Translations under genes and position numbers: made by a program
Part shown: piece after piece, positions 34,936 to 43,464 of the stretch
Layout of the letters: every line of letters starts with the position of its first letter
Numbering within the stretch: position 1 is the stretch's first letter
IMG/VR virus record: IMGVR_UViG_3300021087_000857
Span: 46,271 to 110,270 of that record
Source of the DNA: a virus
DNA: 64,000 bases
Reading direction: 5' to 3' (one strand)
Notes under the pieces: model-generated
Told to the model about the DNA's origin: nothing
The model's database searches: none
Seen by the model: only the letters and a program-made list of their open reading frames with translations

Positions 34936-35384
34936 ATTTTTGTCCATTTGTGTTTAGCATATCCTTCTTTTTCTGCCCAACGTATAAACAATCCAACTTC
35001 TCTACCATTAGCTTCAATTTCCCAAGGTAAGTCCCAATAGTCTGTATTAGTAGGAACGAACTGATCTTTCCATTTATAGTACTTGTCTTCCTTATAAGAC
35101 CAATCATTCATTTCACGTCTAGCATATTGCTTAACATGTACCATTTCATGTGCAACAGTTTCTAGCATTTTTCTTAATGTCAGTGAACTATCTACTTCTA
35201 TTTCAAAATCTCTATTTGATTCACGCAAACAATATCCTTCTGCATCACCTGTAATACTAGTAACTTTAATGTCAATATTAAGAGAATTCATTCTAGGCAT
35301 AAGTTTCTTAATACAAAACTCTACCATAGAAGTAATTTTATCTTGTTGGCTTTTTTTACCACCTTTTATTGAAATATAATTCAT
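34932..35384 (-). CDS. SprT-like zinc metalloprotease-fold protein
   Basis: 150 residues with the zinc-binding HEMVH in ETVAHEMVHVKQY near 79-91 and a downstream PWEIEANGRE, whose Glu is a likely third ligand. This matches small SprT-like phage proteins, thought to act on DNA-bound proteins or virion parts, though few are tested. It is the last gene of the minus-strand series and ends 4 nt into the convergent array operon. No signal peptide is seen. Confidence 0.7.
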   Translation of the reverse strand: MNYISIKGGKKSQQDKITSMVEFCIKKLMPRMNSLNIDIKVTSITGDAEGYCLRESNRDFEIEVDSSLTLRKMLETVAHEMVHVKQYARREMNDWSYKEDKYYKWKDQFVPTNTDYWDLPWEIEANGREVGLFIRWAEKEGYAKHKWTKI

Positions 35385-35390
35385 CTATTA

Positions 35391-35627
35391 TTATTGTCCC
35401 AAATAATCTGTTTTCAACACATCCAAACGATTTGCGGCTTGATTCAATTCAAACTGATCAGCCATGTCATTAAACCAGCTCAAGTAGTTTTCACCAATCT
35501 TATCAGCAAAACCATCTAAGTGCATATCTGCATCAACATAGTTCCAATTAACTTCATTGTTCTCATCAATGTTTTCTGGGTTTGTAGCGGCCTTTTCAAA
35601 TGCTTGGATAAATTTTGCGTCTAACAT
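35391..35627 (-). CDS. unknown small acidic protein
   Basis: 78 residues, mostly helical and acidic (NPENIDENNEVNWNYVDADMHLDGFADKIG). AAAGGAGAA lies 5 nt before the ATG, and the promoter at 35659-35687 drives it. It is co-transcribed with the SprT-like gene. No family was recognised; a DNA-mimic or regulatory role cannot be judged. Confidence 0.6.
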   Translation of the reverse strand: MLDAKFIQAFEKAATNPENIDENNEVNWNYVDADMHLDGFADKIGENYLSWFNDMADQFELNQAANRLDVLKTDYLGQ

Positions 35628-35658
35628 ACAGTTCTCCTTTTGCGTTGTTTATGTATAT

Positions 35659-35687
35659 ATTATAACAAGATTTCTTGGTGTTGTCAA
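35659..35687 (-). promoter_or_regulatory. sigma70-type promoter with conserved palindromic spacer (copy 1)
   Basis: On the minus strand TTGACA (35687-35682) and TATAAT (35664-35659), 17-bp spacer. The spacer holds CAAGA-AA-TCTTG, also present at 58157-58185 and 60132-60160. It lies just after a terminator. Confidence 0.8.
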
Positions 35688-35700
35688 CCTTTAAGGTCAT

Positions 35701-35727
35701 AAAAAAACCCTTGAAAAACAAGGGTTT
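35701..35727 (-). terminator. rho-independent terminator
   Basis: A 9-bp stem AAACCCTTG/CAAGGGTTT (35705-35713 with 35719-35727), 5-nt loop, and a run of seven T on the minus strand. It ends the ExbB/ExbD-like operon. Confidence 0.85.
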
Positions 35728-35745
35728 GTAAAATAAATTAATTTA

Positions 35746-36414
35746 TTATTCTACATTATTGCGAGATTCATATGCAGAACTATTGCCTTGAACAACATTA
35801 TCACCTACGCCTGTAAAAACATTGTTACTGCTAGATCCAAAACCTTGAGCCTGATTTTTAAAAGCAGAATCATGGTCTCTAGCAGTGTTTTCTCCAGTAT
35901 CTGGCTGATCGTGTATAGCATTTATAATACGTTGATCTACTCCATCACGCTTTAGTTGACTCTTTTTTGTTGGTAATGGACTTCTTTCTATATTATCAAA
36001 TTGTATTTCAAAACTTTTACTTTGATCTTTACGATCGCCATCTGCTTTTTTAAACTTGCCTTTTTCTGGTTTTCCTTTACCTGCCGCTTCGGCTAATTCT
36101 TGCATTTTTTTAGCATTATCTTCTGTGTACGGAATTCTGTAATATACTGGTTGTAGTTCTCCAACTGGTCTTACATTAAAATAGATATGTGGCTTTTGTA
36201 CTTCAACCCATATTACTTCTACTTGTTCTTCTGGTATACCATCAATTGGAGTACCTTGTAATGCAAGCATTGTATATCCTGAAAAAATACTTGATACTAA
36301 AGCAAGTGGAATTAAAAAGAATGTTAATGTATTATTTCTGCCTAATTGTATTAGTGCATATACTGTAAGTATTGCTAACCCAAGTAATAATCCTATTCCT
36401 GCATATATAATCAT
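35746..36414 (-). CDS. membrane protein with long cytoplasmic-type tail, third gene of the ExbB/ExbD-like operon
   Basis: 222 residues. Two hydrophobic segments at about 2-22 and 29-52 (TFFLIPLALVSSIFSGYTMLAL) are followed by a polar tail. The tail has a beta-like part (VEVIWVEVQKPHIYFNVRP), a Lys/Gly-rich linker near 110-130 and an Asn/Gly/Ser-rich end. No family was recognised. It overlaps the ExbD-like gene by 4 nt, so it is likely part of the same complex. Confidence 0.65.
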   Translation of the reverse strand: MIIYAGIGLLLGLAILTVYALIQLGRNNTLTFFLIPLALVSSIFSGYTMLALQGTPIDGIPEEQVEVIWVEVQKPHIYFNVRPVGELQPVYYRIPYTEDNAKKMQELAEAAGKGKPEKGKFKKADGDRKDQSKSFEIQFDNIERSPLPTKKSQLKRDGVDQRIINAIHDQPDTGENTARDHDSAFKNQAQGFGSSSNNVFTGVGDNVVQGNSSAYESRNNVE

Positions 36415-37052
36415 TGTCCTACTCCTGTTCCTCTAGTTGGAACAACATCTCTTACATGTTTAAATATTGACTTAACATTACCTTTACCGTCAACACTAAA
36501 TCCAGGCAATCGTTGTATTTCTCTGTTTACTATAAATTCACCTTGTATACTATATAGTTGTCTGAATGCATTAACTTTCATTACGGTTACTGTATAAGGC
36601 ACAACTGCCTCGCTTTGTCTTTTTGAATAGGCATGTACTGCCACATAGTAATCACCAGGAACAATGCCTCTAAGTGTTATTGTTTCTCTGTTTGTTCTAA
36701 GAAAAACATCTTGGCCATCTATTGTAATTTTATCATTAGATGTGCCTAAGTCATCTCTATCTAAGTGTAGTGGAGTATTTTCTCTATTACTAAAACCTAC
36801 TGGTCTGTCGTTGTTTAACTGTACCCATATGTCCAAATCTGTTGAAGATTCAGAGTCCCATTCTAACACAACCATAAACTCTGCTTTTACAGGTATGTCT
36901 GCCTTTTTTGCAATAGGATTGATAAGAAGAAATGCTATAACAAATAGCATAACAAAACCAATTAGTACATTAAATAATAAATCATTAAATGCTAAGTTAG
37001 ATCCTGTTCTCCTTTTCTTTCCTGCGAAAAAGTTTTCTTGATTTTTAGGCAT
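36411..37052 (-). CDS. ExbD/MotB-like single-span protein with periplasmic beta domain
   Basis: 213 residues. The N-terminal basic tail has a FNDLLFNVLIGFVMLF span at about 22-45, in the place where ExbD/TolR have their proton-path Asp; an Asp (D24) sits just before the span. The outer domain has WDSESSTDLDIWVQLNNDRPVGF and ETITLRGIVPGDYYVAVHAYS, resembling DUF2135/YfaP-type beta folds and not the usual ExbD domain. It overlaps the ExbB-like gene by 8 nt. Role unknown. Confidence 0.65.
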   Translation of the reverse strand: MPKNQENFFAGKKRRTGSNLAFNDLLFNVLIGFVMLFVIAFLLINPIAKKADIPVKAEFMVVLEWDSESSTDLDIWVQLNNDRPVGFSNRENTPLHLDRDDLGTSNDKITIDGQDVFLRTNRETITLRGIVPGDYYVAVHAYSKRQSEAVVPYTVTVMKVNAFRQLYSIQGEFIVNREIQRLPGFSVDGKGNVKSIFKHVRDVVPTRGTGVGQ

Positions 37053-37485
37053 ACTCTTGCTCTTGTATAATTACTTGCACTTTCACAAATAAACTTGCAA
37101 TCAAACCACATAGTGTAGTTAGTAGTGCGGTACTCATACCAGAAGCCATATCGGTAATAACACGTTTCATACTGTCTACATTACTTGGATCAATTTCTGC
37201 AAAGCTACTTCCTAGCATAAGCATAAATCCAATAACAGTTCCTACCATACCCACTGTCATGCAGGCCTCACCTATAAACCAAGGTGTTTCAAAATCATTT
37301 CTATCTTTTAAACTTCTGTAACCAATGCTGGTTGTCGCAGTAATCCACATTGCTATAATTACGAAGCTCAATTTAGTTGAATCGTTTTCAAACAAAAAAG
37401 GGATAGCACCATAGTATATTGCTGTCCCTAAACCGATGATTTGCATAACAACAATCAACCACCAAACTAAAAATCTCTTATTCAT
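37045..37485 (-). CDS. ExbB/TolQ/MotA-like membrane channel protein
   Basis: 146 residues with three or four transmembrane segments: about 7-30, 38-52, 68-90 and 108-130. The ACMTVGMVGTVIGFMLML and SGMSTALLTTLCGLIASLF stretches match the conserved two-helix core of ExbB/TolQ/MotA, which forms the pentameric proton channel. It is shorter than ExbB (~240), lacking most of the cytoplasmic loop. It begins a three-gene operon preceded by a late-promoter motif (37515-37522), suggesting late expression. Confidence 0.75.
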   Translation of the reverse strand: MNKRFLVWWLIVVMQIIGLGTAIYYGAIPFLFENDSTKLSFVIIAMWITATTSIGYRSLKDRNDFETPWFIGEACMTVGMVGTVIGFMLMLGSSFAEIDPSNVDSMKRVITDMASGMSTALLTTLCGLIASLFVKVQVIIQEQEYA

Positions 37486-37514
37486 TTAACGTTCTCTCTC
37501 TAATTACTTACTAG

Positions 37515-37522
37515 TATTTATC
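37515..37522 (-). promoter_or_regulatory. T4-type late promoter motif
   Basis: GATAAATA on the minus strand, 30 nt before the ExbB-like start, overlapping the stop codon of the gene upstream. Confidence 0.45.
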
Positions 37523-37773
37523 TAAATTTTGTTAGATAAACGAAAAAGCATCGCTTGTTCTTCGTTGAACAAAAAATAAACCTGAACCCATCCTCCGGTA
37601 ACATAACCAAGGCTAGAGTTAAAGTCTTTATATCTACTTGTTTCAGTAAATATTACTTTTTTAGGTTGATATTCTTTTACTAATTGCTGAACTTGTTCTA
37701 TTGTTCCTGAAACTTTATATGATATTTGTTCACCATAATAGTCTAAACTTTTATCAATTTGTATCTGTCTCAT
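37522..37773 (-). CDS. unknown small protein
   Basis: 83 residues (starts MRQIQIDKSLDYYGE) with an alpha/beta look: KVSGTIEQVQQLVKEYQPKKVIF, then GGWVQVYFLFNEEQAMLFRLS. The ending resembles those of the small proteins at 7414 and 7793. It overlaps the preceding gene by 20 nt. No family was recognised. Confidence 0.6.
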   Translation of the reverse strand: MRQIQIDKSLDYYGEQISYKVSGTIEQVQQLVKEYQPKKVIFTETSRYKDFNSSLGYVTGGWVQVYFLFNEEQAMLFRLSNKI

Positions 37774-38698
37774 TACACAATATATTCGTTAAAAAATCGC
37801 TTCCAGTAATTGTTTTCAATCTATCTTCGGTGTCAGCTTTAACAAATATATCGTGGAACTTCTCAAACAAATAAAAGTTCGCATAGATCTTTAAGCTGTC
37901 ACACATGTATTTATAGTATTCTTCACTGGTACTTCTATTGTCAGTTAATTGTGAAATGTCGAATATTGTGACACCTTTTTCTTCAATTTGAGGTAGTTTT
38001 GGGACTGATAAGAAGTCTTTAGTAAACTTACTTACGCCCTCTTCGATAGTATATTCAAGTCCATGTTCTAATGCCATATCTACTATTGCAATAGGTTTGT
38101 CCTTGATAAAATTAGAACCCCGGTCGGGATTCTGGGGGGATATTTTCTTACCCAGTTCAGATATAAACATATCGAACGATGTATCTTTATGCATATCATA
38201 ATGGAATTTTAATTTACGTATATTATCTTTATTGATAACTATAGTGCTTTCTAAGTTGGTTGCAACATTATAATCATATACATATAATTGTCTACATTGC
38301 TTTGCAAAGTATACAGGTTGGTCTGGATTGTTAACTAGTATATTACCTAAATCAACACTACCTGGTAAACAATACATAAAGTCGCTTTCCAATATAGGTT
38401 CATTTTCATTATTAGTGCAAGTGCTTAACAACTTTTCTAATGTTTGTATATAGTTGCTATCTTCTGGGCTAATATTATTACCATTCATTAACTTTGCAAA
38501 ATTAATAACTCTGGTACTGCCGCCAAAATCCATGTTCGGATTATCTTTGTATAAGTAACAACGTTGTTGTGAAATGCTATCTATATGTTGAGGGAATATA
38601 CCTGTGTTTTCAGAATAGGTTATTAAGTGTTGCAAAATACTTGATTGCCCACATATATTATTTACGTTTACGTTAAGTAAAAGATTACGGATTTGCAT
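37754..38698 (-). CDS. unknown protein beside the clamp loader
   Basis: 314 residues with no clear motif. It contains Asn-rich segments, VDLGNILVNNPDQPVYFAKQ and KPIAIVDMALEHGLEY. It starts 14 nt inside the clamp-loader gene. In T4 the clamp-loader small subunit (gp62) lies directly after gp44, so this place fits gp62 by position. The length (187 in T4) and sequence do not allow that call. Confidence 0.6.
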   Translation of the reverse strand: MQIRNLLLNVNVNNICGQSSILQHLITYSENTGIFPQHIDSISQQRCYLYKDNPNMDFGGSTRVINFAKLMNGNNISPEDSNYIQTLEKLLSTCTNNENEPILESDFMYCLPGSVDLGNILVNNPDQPVYFAKQCRQLYVYDYNVATNLESTIVINKDNIRKLKFHYDMHKDTSFDMFISELGKKISPQNPDRGSNFIKDKPIAIVDMALEHGLEYTIEEGVSKFTKDFLSVPKLPQIEEKGVTIFDISQLTDNRSTSEEYYKYMCDSLKIYANFYLFEKFHDIFVKADTEDRLKTITGSDFLTNILCNETDTN

Positions 38699-39617
38699 TT
38701 AGTATTCTTGCAATTTCTACCATAGTAGCACTTAAATTAATCTCTGGATCTGCTACTTGAGTATGCTTAATCATACCTTCACGTATTGCTAATACACAAC
38801 TATCATATGTAAAATCATCTTTAGTATATAAATCTAAGTTTCTATACAACCATGTAAAGATTTCATTATATTCATCTGCTCTTGCGGCACCAACAATTAG
38901 TTTACGTGCATCTTGTATTTTGCCTTGCTTAAACAATTCTACCATTTTAACACGCCACTCAGCAGTACTACCACCTTCTTCTGGCTTAGTAAGTGCATTA
39001 TCAACAACACTCATTTGTACGGTATTAATAGTTTTACGCAAGTCTGGATAGTTAGCACGAACCATTGCATCTAATGTATCAATGTCAAATTGTACATTGT
39101 TGTCTGCACAGATTTCGCCAACTCTTACAGTAAATTCTGTTTGATCTAATTGTTCAATATGAAAACCTTGACATCTACTGTGTAATGCAGGAATAATCAT
39201 GTTAGGATAATTACAAGTTAAAATAAATCTTACGCTTGCATGATACTGTTCCATAACTCCACGTAATGCCGCTTGTCCTTCTGGAGAGATATGATCAGCC
39301 TCATCAAGTAGGATAACTTTAAAATCACCCCATGGCATAGTTTCACTGAATGCACTAATTTTCTTACGAATCATTTCAACGCCATTATCTCTACTAGCAT
39401 TGATATACAGTACATCTGCGGCTTCTACTTTAAGTTCAGCAATAAGTACCTTTGCTAGTGTAGTTTTGCCAGTACCTGGACTACCACTAAAAAGTAAATG
39501 AGGTATTCCACCATCATTAATCCAGTTTTGTACTTGCTTACGTTGTGCTTCATCTCTGAACACATACTCGCCAACATTAGTTGGTCTATACTTTTCTACC
39601 CAAAGGTCTTTTGCCAT
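38685..39617 (-). CDS. 44: sliding-clamp loader ATPase, T4 gp44-like
   Basis: 310 residues of the RFC/DnaX-type AAA+ family. Walker A is FSGSPGTGKTTL near 43-54, Walker B is VILLDEADHIS near 105-115, and the SRC arginine-finger motif is in LHSRCQGF. Like T4 gp44 it loads the processivity clamp on primer-template DNA for the family B polymerase found at the right edge. The N-terminal WVEKYRPTNVGEYV is typical. ATG follows directly on the stop of the upstream gene. Confidence 0.92.
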   Translation of the reverse strand: MAKDLWVEKYRPTNVGEYVFRDEAQRKQVQNWINDGGIPHLLFSGSPGTGKTTLAKVLIAELKVEAADVLYINASRDNGVEMIRKKISAFSETMPWGDFKVILLDEADHISPEGQAALRGVMEQYHASVRFILTCNYPNMIIPALHSRCQGFHIEQLDQTEFTVRVGEICADNNVQFDIDTLDAMVRANYPDLRKTINTVQMSVVDNALTKPEEGGSTAEWRVKMVELFKQGKIQDARKLIVGAARADEYNEIFTWLYRNLDLYTKDDFTYDSCVLAIREGMIKHTQVADPEINLSATMVEIARILNANP

Positions 39618-39848
39618 TTAAATTACTCCGTTTTCCCAATTCTCTTGTAAATCTTCTGCATAGCGTCTACTGTGTCCATATACTGGTCTTTCTTCAGCTA
39701 ATTCCTCACCAACATACATTTTAACTACATAATGAGTTTCTTCAACAATCTCTGCTCTACGATTTTCTTTTTTAAACTGTGTTTTACTTTGTTCATTAAA
39801 CACTGCTTGAAGCTTACTTGATCTTTTACCTTTACGTCCTGTTGCCAT
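39618..39848 (-). CDS. small charged protein before the clamp loader
   Basis: 76 residues with a basic N-terminus (ATGRKGKRSSK) and a helical, charged C-terminus (SRRYAEDLQENWENG). It is joined head to tail with the clamp loader gene (stop followed at once by ATG). In T4-like phages a short gene of unknown role often precedes gp44. No family was recognised. Confidence 0.6.
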   Translation of the reverse strand: MATGRKGKRSSKLQAVFNEQSKTQFKKENRRAEIVEETHYVVKMYVGEELAEERPVYGHSRRYAEDLQENWENGVI

Positions 39849-39849
39849 T

Positions 39850-40071
39850 TTATTTTCCTTTAAATAAATTTGGAAATGCTATATCGATTAATTCCATAAC
39901 TGCAATAATTAAAAGCACTGCCCAACCTACAGGACCAGCTACAAATAAAAATGTAAATATTTGCCATGTCTTAGCATCTTTACCAACAGTTTTCTTAGCG
40001 ACTAGCATTACAATTATAAACCATAATAGCATTATGCTTAAAATACATAATACACTAAATAATAATTCCAT
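39850..40071 (-). CDS. small two-span membrane protein
   Basis: 73 residues with hydrophobic segments at about 2-25 (LLFSVLCILSIMLLWFIIVMLV) and 38-60 (IFTFLFVAGPVGWAVLLIIAVM) and a Lys-rich short loop between. It lies 1 nt from the next gene and 11 nt from prs, so it is in the same operon. Function unknown. Confidence 0.6.
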   Translation of the reverse strand: MELLFSVLCILSIMLLWFIIVMLVAKKTVGKDAKTWQIFTFLFVAGPVGWAVLLIIAVMELIDIAFPNLFKGK

Positions 40072-40082
40072 ATAACTTCCCC

Positions 40083-41048
40083 TTAAATCTTATGTGCAAA
40101 CAAACTGCTTACACTTTCTTCGTTTGATACACGCCTAATAGCTTCACCAAACATAGTTGATACACTTACTGCACGAGTCTTTTTGCAATCATGTGGACAT
40201 TTAAAATCTATACTGTCTGTGATTACAAGTTCTTCTAATACACTGTCTTCAACTTTCTGACATGCCTTGCCAGTTAATACTCCGTGTGTAATATATGCTC
40301 TAACACTTAATGCACCTTGGTCCATAATAGCCTGTGCGGCATTACACAATGTTCCGCCACTGTCAACAATATCGTCAACTAAAATAGCATGACAACCTTT
40401 AACTTCACCAATTATATTCATTACTTCGCTTACACCTGCTTTAGGTCTACGCTTGTCAACAATAGCGATGTCTCCGCCAAACATATCAGCAAAACGTCTA
40501 GCTCTTACAGTACCGCCTGCATCTGGTGATACAAAAACAGTTTCTACATCATGTACATCTTGTCCTTCTTTGTAGAATTGTTTTTTAATATCTTTTGCAA
40601 ATGCAATTCTGCTTGTTAAGTCATCTACAGGAATATCAAAGAAGCCCTGTATTTGTCCTGCATGTAAATCCATTGTAAGGATTCTATCTGCACCAGCTTC
40701 TGTAATTAAGTTTGCTACTAGTTTAGCAGTAATTGGTGTACGACTTGCACTTTTACGATCTTGTCGTGCATAACCAAAATAAGGAATAACTGCGGTAATA
40801 CGCTTGGCACTGCTACGCTTAGCCGCGTCAATCATAATCATTAATTCCATTAGGTTATCGTTTACTGGTGTACTTGTACTTTGTATAATAAAAACATCTT
40901 CACCACGGATATTTTCTAAAAATTCTACACTACTCTCACCATCCGCAAAAGTCTTAATCTCGGCAGGCACTAGAGTAGCAAAACAATGAGCGGCGATTTT
41001 CTCGGCCATTTCAATGTTACTATTTCCAGCTATAATTTTCATATGCAT
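40083..41048 (-). CDS. prs: ribose-phosphate pyrophosphokinase (PRPP synthetase)
   Basis: 321 residues, full length. It makes PRPP from ribose 5-phosphate and ATP. Seen are the [14 protein letters not shown] catalytic region, [12 protein letters not shown] flexible loop, and the PRPP-binding [10 protein letters not shown]. The [10 protein letters not shown] motif is classical. PRPP feeds nucleotide synthesis and the adenine phosphoribosyltransferase encoded at 44746. An ATG 6 nt inside is also possible as the start. Confidence 0.95.
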   Translation of the reverse strand: MHMKIIAGNSNIEMAEKIAAHCFATLVPAEIKTFADGESSVEFLENIRGEDVFIIQSTSTPVNDNLMELMIMIDAAKRSSAKRITAVIPYFGYARQDRKSASRTPITAKLVANLITEAGADRILTMDLHAGQIQGFFDIPVDDLTSRIAFAKDIKKQFYKEGQDVHDVETVFVSPDAGGTVRARRFADMFGGDIAIVDKRRPKAGVSEVMNIIGEVKGCHAILVDDIVDSGGTLCNAAQAIMDQGALSVRAYITHGVLTGKACQKVEDSVLEELVITDSIDFKCPHDCKKTRAVSVSTMFGEAIRRVSNEESVSSLFAHKI

Positions 41049-41083
41049 TCAGAGTCCATTCTCGGTTAAAGTTTATTAGTATA

Positions 41084-41112
41084 ATAATACTATAATTTAG
41101 GTGGTTTGTCAA
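41084..41112 (-). promoter_or_regulatory. possible sigma70-type promoter for prs
   Basis: TTGACA on the minus strand (41112-41107), with the best 17-bp-spaced -10 being ATTATT (41089-41084). The -35 is perfect and the -10 weak. Confidence 0.5.
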
Positions 41113-41121
41113 TAGAAATGT

Positions 41122-41514
41122 CTATAATTTTAACTTTATTAGTAATTGCATCATATCTAATACTTCACTTGGTTTGGCATAATATCCTTCTTCTATCCAT
41201 TCTTTTTTTACTGATATATCTGGACAAAGAAAACTATGATCTCCATTACCTACATTAAACGTGCAATAATTTGATAGTTTTGCAACTACTGGTAAGTGCG
41301 ACATGCCTAATCTTGGTGCTAAGTATATTCTATGATTGCCTGTTTCTAATCTAATATTTCTACTGTAAACTCCTATACCAAGTATTATGGGTTCTAGTAT
41401 GCCATTTTGCATTATATCTTCCATAAGTGCCAAATCATCATTTGGACTAGGTGTAGGACACTTCCATTGTTCTAAAAGTTTTACAGGCAGTTGCTCTACA
41501 AACGGCTCTAGCAT
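41122..41514 (-). CDS. ParB/Srx-fold-like protein
   Basis: 130 residues. The segment MQNGILEPIILGIGVY followed by LETGNHRIYLAPRLGMSHLPVV resembles the ParB N-terminal fold (loop with GNHR in place of GERR). The N-terminus is short and there is no HTH, so it is not a partition protein. Small phage ParB-like proteins may act as nucleases or CTP-binding switches. It overlaps clpP by 1 nt. Confidence 0.55.
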   Translation of the reverse strand: MLEPFVEQLPVKLLEQWKCPTPSPNDDLALMEDIMQNGILEPIILGIGVYSRNIRLETGNHRIYLAPRLGMSHLPVVAKLSNYCTFNVGNGDHSFLCPDISVKKEWIEEGYYAKPSEVLDMMQLLIKLKL

Positions 41515-42155
41515 TAATAGGTGTCTACGATAGCGTCTGCAATTCCGTGTTTAACTGCCTCTTCGGCTGTTAGCCACACATCTTCTGGTGGTAATAATAT
41601 TTCTTTAATTTTCTTTTCAGATAAGCCAGTACATTTTTTATAATGATTTAACATACGTTCTGATGATAATTCAAACTCTTTAACACGAGCAAATAGTTCG
41701 TGTTCTTTACCGCCTGAACCCCATGAATATTGATGTGATAAAATACTTGTGTTGTTTGTTAACACACGCTTGCCTTTAGTACCTGCCATAAATGTAAGTA
41801 CACCACATGATGCAATCATTCCTAATCCTACAGTTTTAATAGGCAATGCAGAACCTTTCATTACATCAATAAGACCAAATGCGGCGTGTACGCTACCACC
41901 TGGGCTATTAATAATAAGTGTAAGTTCTTTAGGACGCTCACTGTCTGGCAGTAAGTTCTTTTCAATAATCCAGTTTACTACTGGCTTTGTTGATTCATAT
42001 GTAAAGCCATCAGCAAAATAGTAAATACCTGATTCGTACAATACTTGTCCAGGTTGCTTTGGTGGACCCATAGGTGTTTGTGGATTTGCAGCACCTTTTT
42101 CTTCTAATGCTTGGCCCATTTCGCCAATTGCTTTTTGTAATTTTTCTAAGTTCAT
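41514..42155 (-). CDS. clpP: ClpP-type serine protease subunit
   Basis: 213 residues. The catalytic triad is S116 (GMIASCGVL), H141 (TSILSHQY) and probably D192 (LPPEDVWLT). LIINSPGGSVHAAFGLIDVM forms the oxyanion and handle region. The usual residue after the catalytic Ser is Met or Ala, here Cys. ClpP forms a barrel that degrades proteins fed by an AAA+ unfoldase; no ClpX/A is seen in this window, so it may use a host one. It follows a GroES-like gene with no gap. Confidence 0.9.
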   Translation of the reverse strand: MNLEKLQKAIGEMGQALEEKGAANPQTPMGPPKQPGQVLYESGIYYFADGFTYESTKPVVNWIIEKNLLPDSERPKELTLIINSPGGSVHAAFGLIDVMKGSALPIKTVGLGMIASCGVLTFMAGTKGKRVLTNNTSILSHQYSWGSGGKEHELFARVKEFELSSERMLNHYKKCTGLSEKKIKEILLPPEDVWLTAEEAVKHGIADAIVDTY

Positions 42156-42533
42156 TTATAATCCTCTAGTTATGTCGCCTGACGGGCGTTGTGGAATTGC
42201 TTTGCCTAAAATCTGAATATTATTATCTTCCATTGGATTTTCATCAGACTCCATTAAACAATCTTTATTATCTAGCAAGTATAATTTAAGATCAGTATCT
42301 ACTTGCATTCCATTACTCCAACGTCCATGATCAACAAGGACGTACTTTCCTTTTGCAATCCAATCAATTTCTTCGCCTACACTATAAACTTTAAACCAAC
42401 GTGGTCTAACGGCAGATTCAGTTCCATCTTTTGACATGAGAATAATGCCGCCTGGTGTTGTTACTTCGTTACCAGGATTATCAATCATCTCTGCTAAGAT
42501 TTTATTACGTATTGCTTTTACTACTTTAGTCAT
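42156..42533 (-). CDS. GroES-like co-chaperonin (T4 gp31-type)
   Basis: 125 residues. TPGGIILMSKDGTESAVRP followed by WFKVYSVGEEI resembles the GroES mobile loop and first barrel strands, and KGKYVLVDHGRW the later strand. T4-like phages replace host GroES with gp31 to fold the capsid protein. Direct sequence identity to gp31 is low, so this is a fold-level call. The stop of this gene abuts the clpP start. Confidence 0.65.
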   Translation of the reverse strand: MTKVVKAIRNKILAEMIDNPGNEVTTPGGIILMSKDGTESAVRPRWFKVYSVGEEIDWIAKGKYVLVDHGRWSNGMQVDTDLKLYLLDNKDCLMESDENPMEDNNIQILGKAIPQRPSGDITRGL

Positions 42534-42544
42534 TTTGCCTCCGA

Positions 42545-42949
42545 CTATGTGTTAATATCTTCCATACTGCCATCACTGTACTCTACTTCAAAATATTGAG
42601 TACCGTCATCTCTAGTACGAGCTGTTCTACTTACTTCAGTAACAGCTGGTTGTTGTGTTTCTTTTGGTTGTGCTTTCTTTGGTGCAGGTTTAGGAGGTTC
42701 AACTGTAGTTTTCTTTTCTACAGGTGTTTCTTCTTCCTTAATACTTATATCTTCTTTTGCACCTGGAACATTATCTTTATAGAATTCCTTTTGTATTTTT
42801 TCTCTAGGAATTTCTACTTTACCTCTACTATCAATAATGTCTCCTCGAGCATTCATATTTAAATTACTTACTGCTCTTGTTTCTTCATTTTTTGCCGCTA
42901 AAGCTCCCATATCTAATGTACGGCCTCTAGCTGTTTTAACTGTTTTCAT
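42545..42949 (-). CDS. unknown protein with low-complexity linker
   Basis: 134 residues. The N-terminus is basic (MKTVKTARGRTLDMGALAAK); the middle is a Glu/Lys/Pro-rich linker (VEPPKPAPKKAQPKE). The C-terminus has a YFEVEYSDGSMEDI strand pair. It overlaps the DnaE-like gene by 4 nt. A virion or adaptor protein is possible; unknown. Confidence 0.55.
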   Translation of the reverse strand: MKTVKTARGRTLDMGALAAKNEETRAVSNLNMNARGDIIDSRGKVEIPREKIQKEFYKDNVPGAKEDISIKEEETPVEKKTTVEPPKPAPKKAQPKETQQPAVTEVSRTARTRDDGTQYFEVEYSDGSMEDINT

Positions 42950-43452
42950 TTTAAAAACTCCTTGATATCAAGTTCGTACTTTATACTGTCTATATGATGT
43001 ATACCCAGTAAGTACAGACAGTAACTAGCTACACTACTGCCCCTTCCTACACCTAATACAATGTTATGCTTGTCACATGTATCTACTAAGTGTAGCAAGA
43101 ATTTTAGCACAATAATCATTCCTCGTTTTTCGTATTCAACGAGTTCTGTATATACTCTATCACGTTGTTGTGCATTTGTACAACGTTCCATTAACCATTC
43201 GTGGATATTTAAATCCTTGTAACTGTCTGGCATATTCCATTTATTTAAACAATCCTCAACATATGTATCAGTTGTATTTTGTGGTTTTGCATCAATAAAT
43301 CTATCTAAATCAAATGTTTGACACCATTCGTTATATATATTTATGGGTTTTGTATCTTCAACAATTACATCTGTAACGTTATTTCCACTTAACCAACCTG
43401 TAACAATATCTTGCTCAGATACTACATATTGCTTGTTTTTATTCATCTGCAT
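42946..43452 (-). CDS. fragment-sized protein like the DNA polymerase III alpha palm (DnaE GRGS region)
   Basis: 168 residues. The end LGVGRGSSVASYCLYLLGI, then IDSIKYELDIKEFL, matches the GRGS nucleotide-binding part of bacterial DnaE (VGPGRGSGAGS...YLLGI...DPLxYxLxFERFL). Nothing else of a polymerase (catalytic aspartates, PHP, OB) is present. Some T4-like cyanophages carry a similar DnaE-like gene. It overlaps 42545 by 4 nt. Role unknown. Confidence 0.7.
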   Translation of the reverse strand: MQMNKNKQYVVSEQDIVTGWLSGNNVTDVIVEDTKPINIYNEWCQTFDLDRFIDAKPQNTTDTYVEDCLNKWNMPDSYKDLNIHEWLMERCTNAQQRDRVYTELVEYEKRGMIIVLKFLLHLVDTCDKHNIVLGVGRGSSVASYCLYLLGIHHIDSIKYELDIKEFLK

Positions 43453-43464
43453 CCCATTATTATA

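Noticed and set aside
37754-38698. Naming the gene after the clamp loader as gp62
   Set aside because: Only position supports this; the length is much greater and no sequence likeness could be seen.
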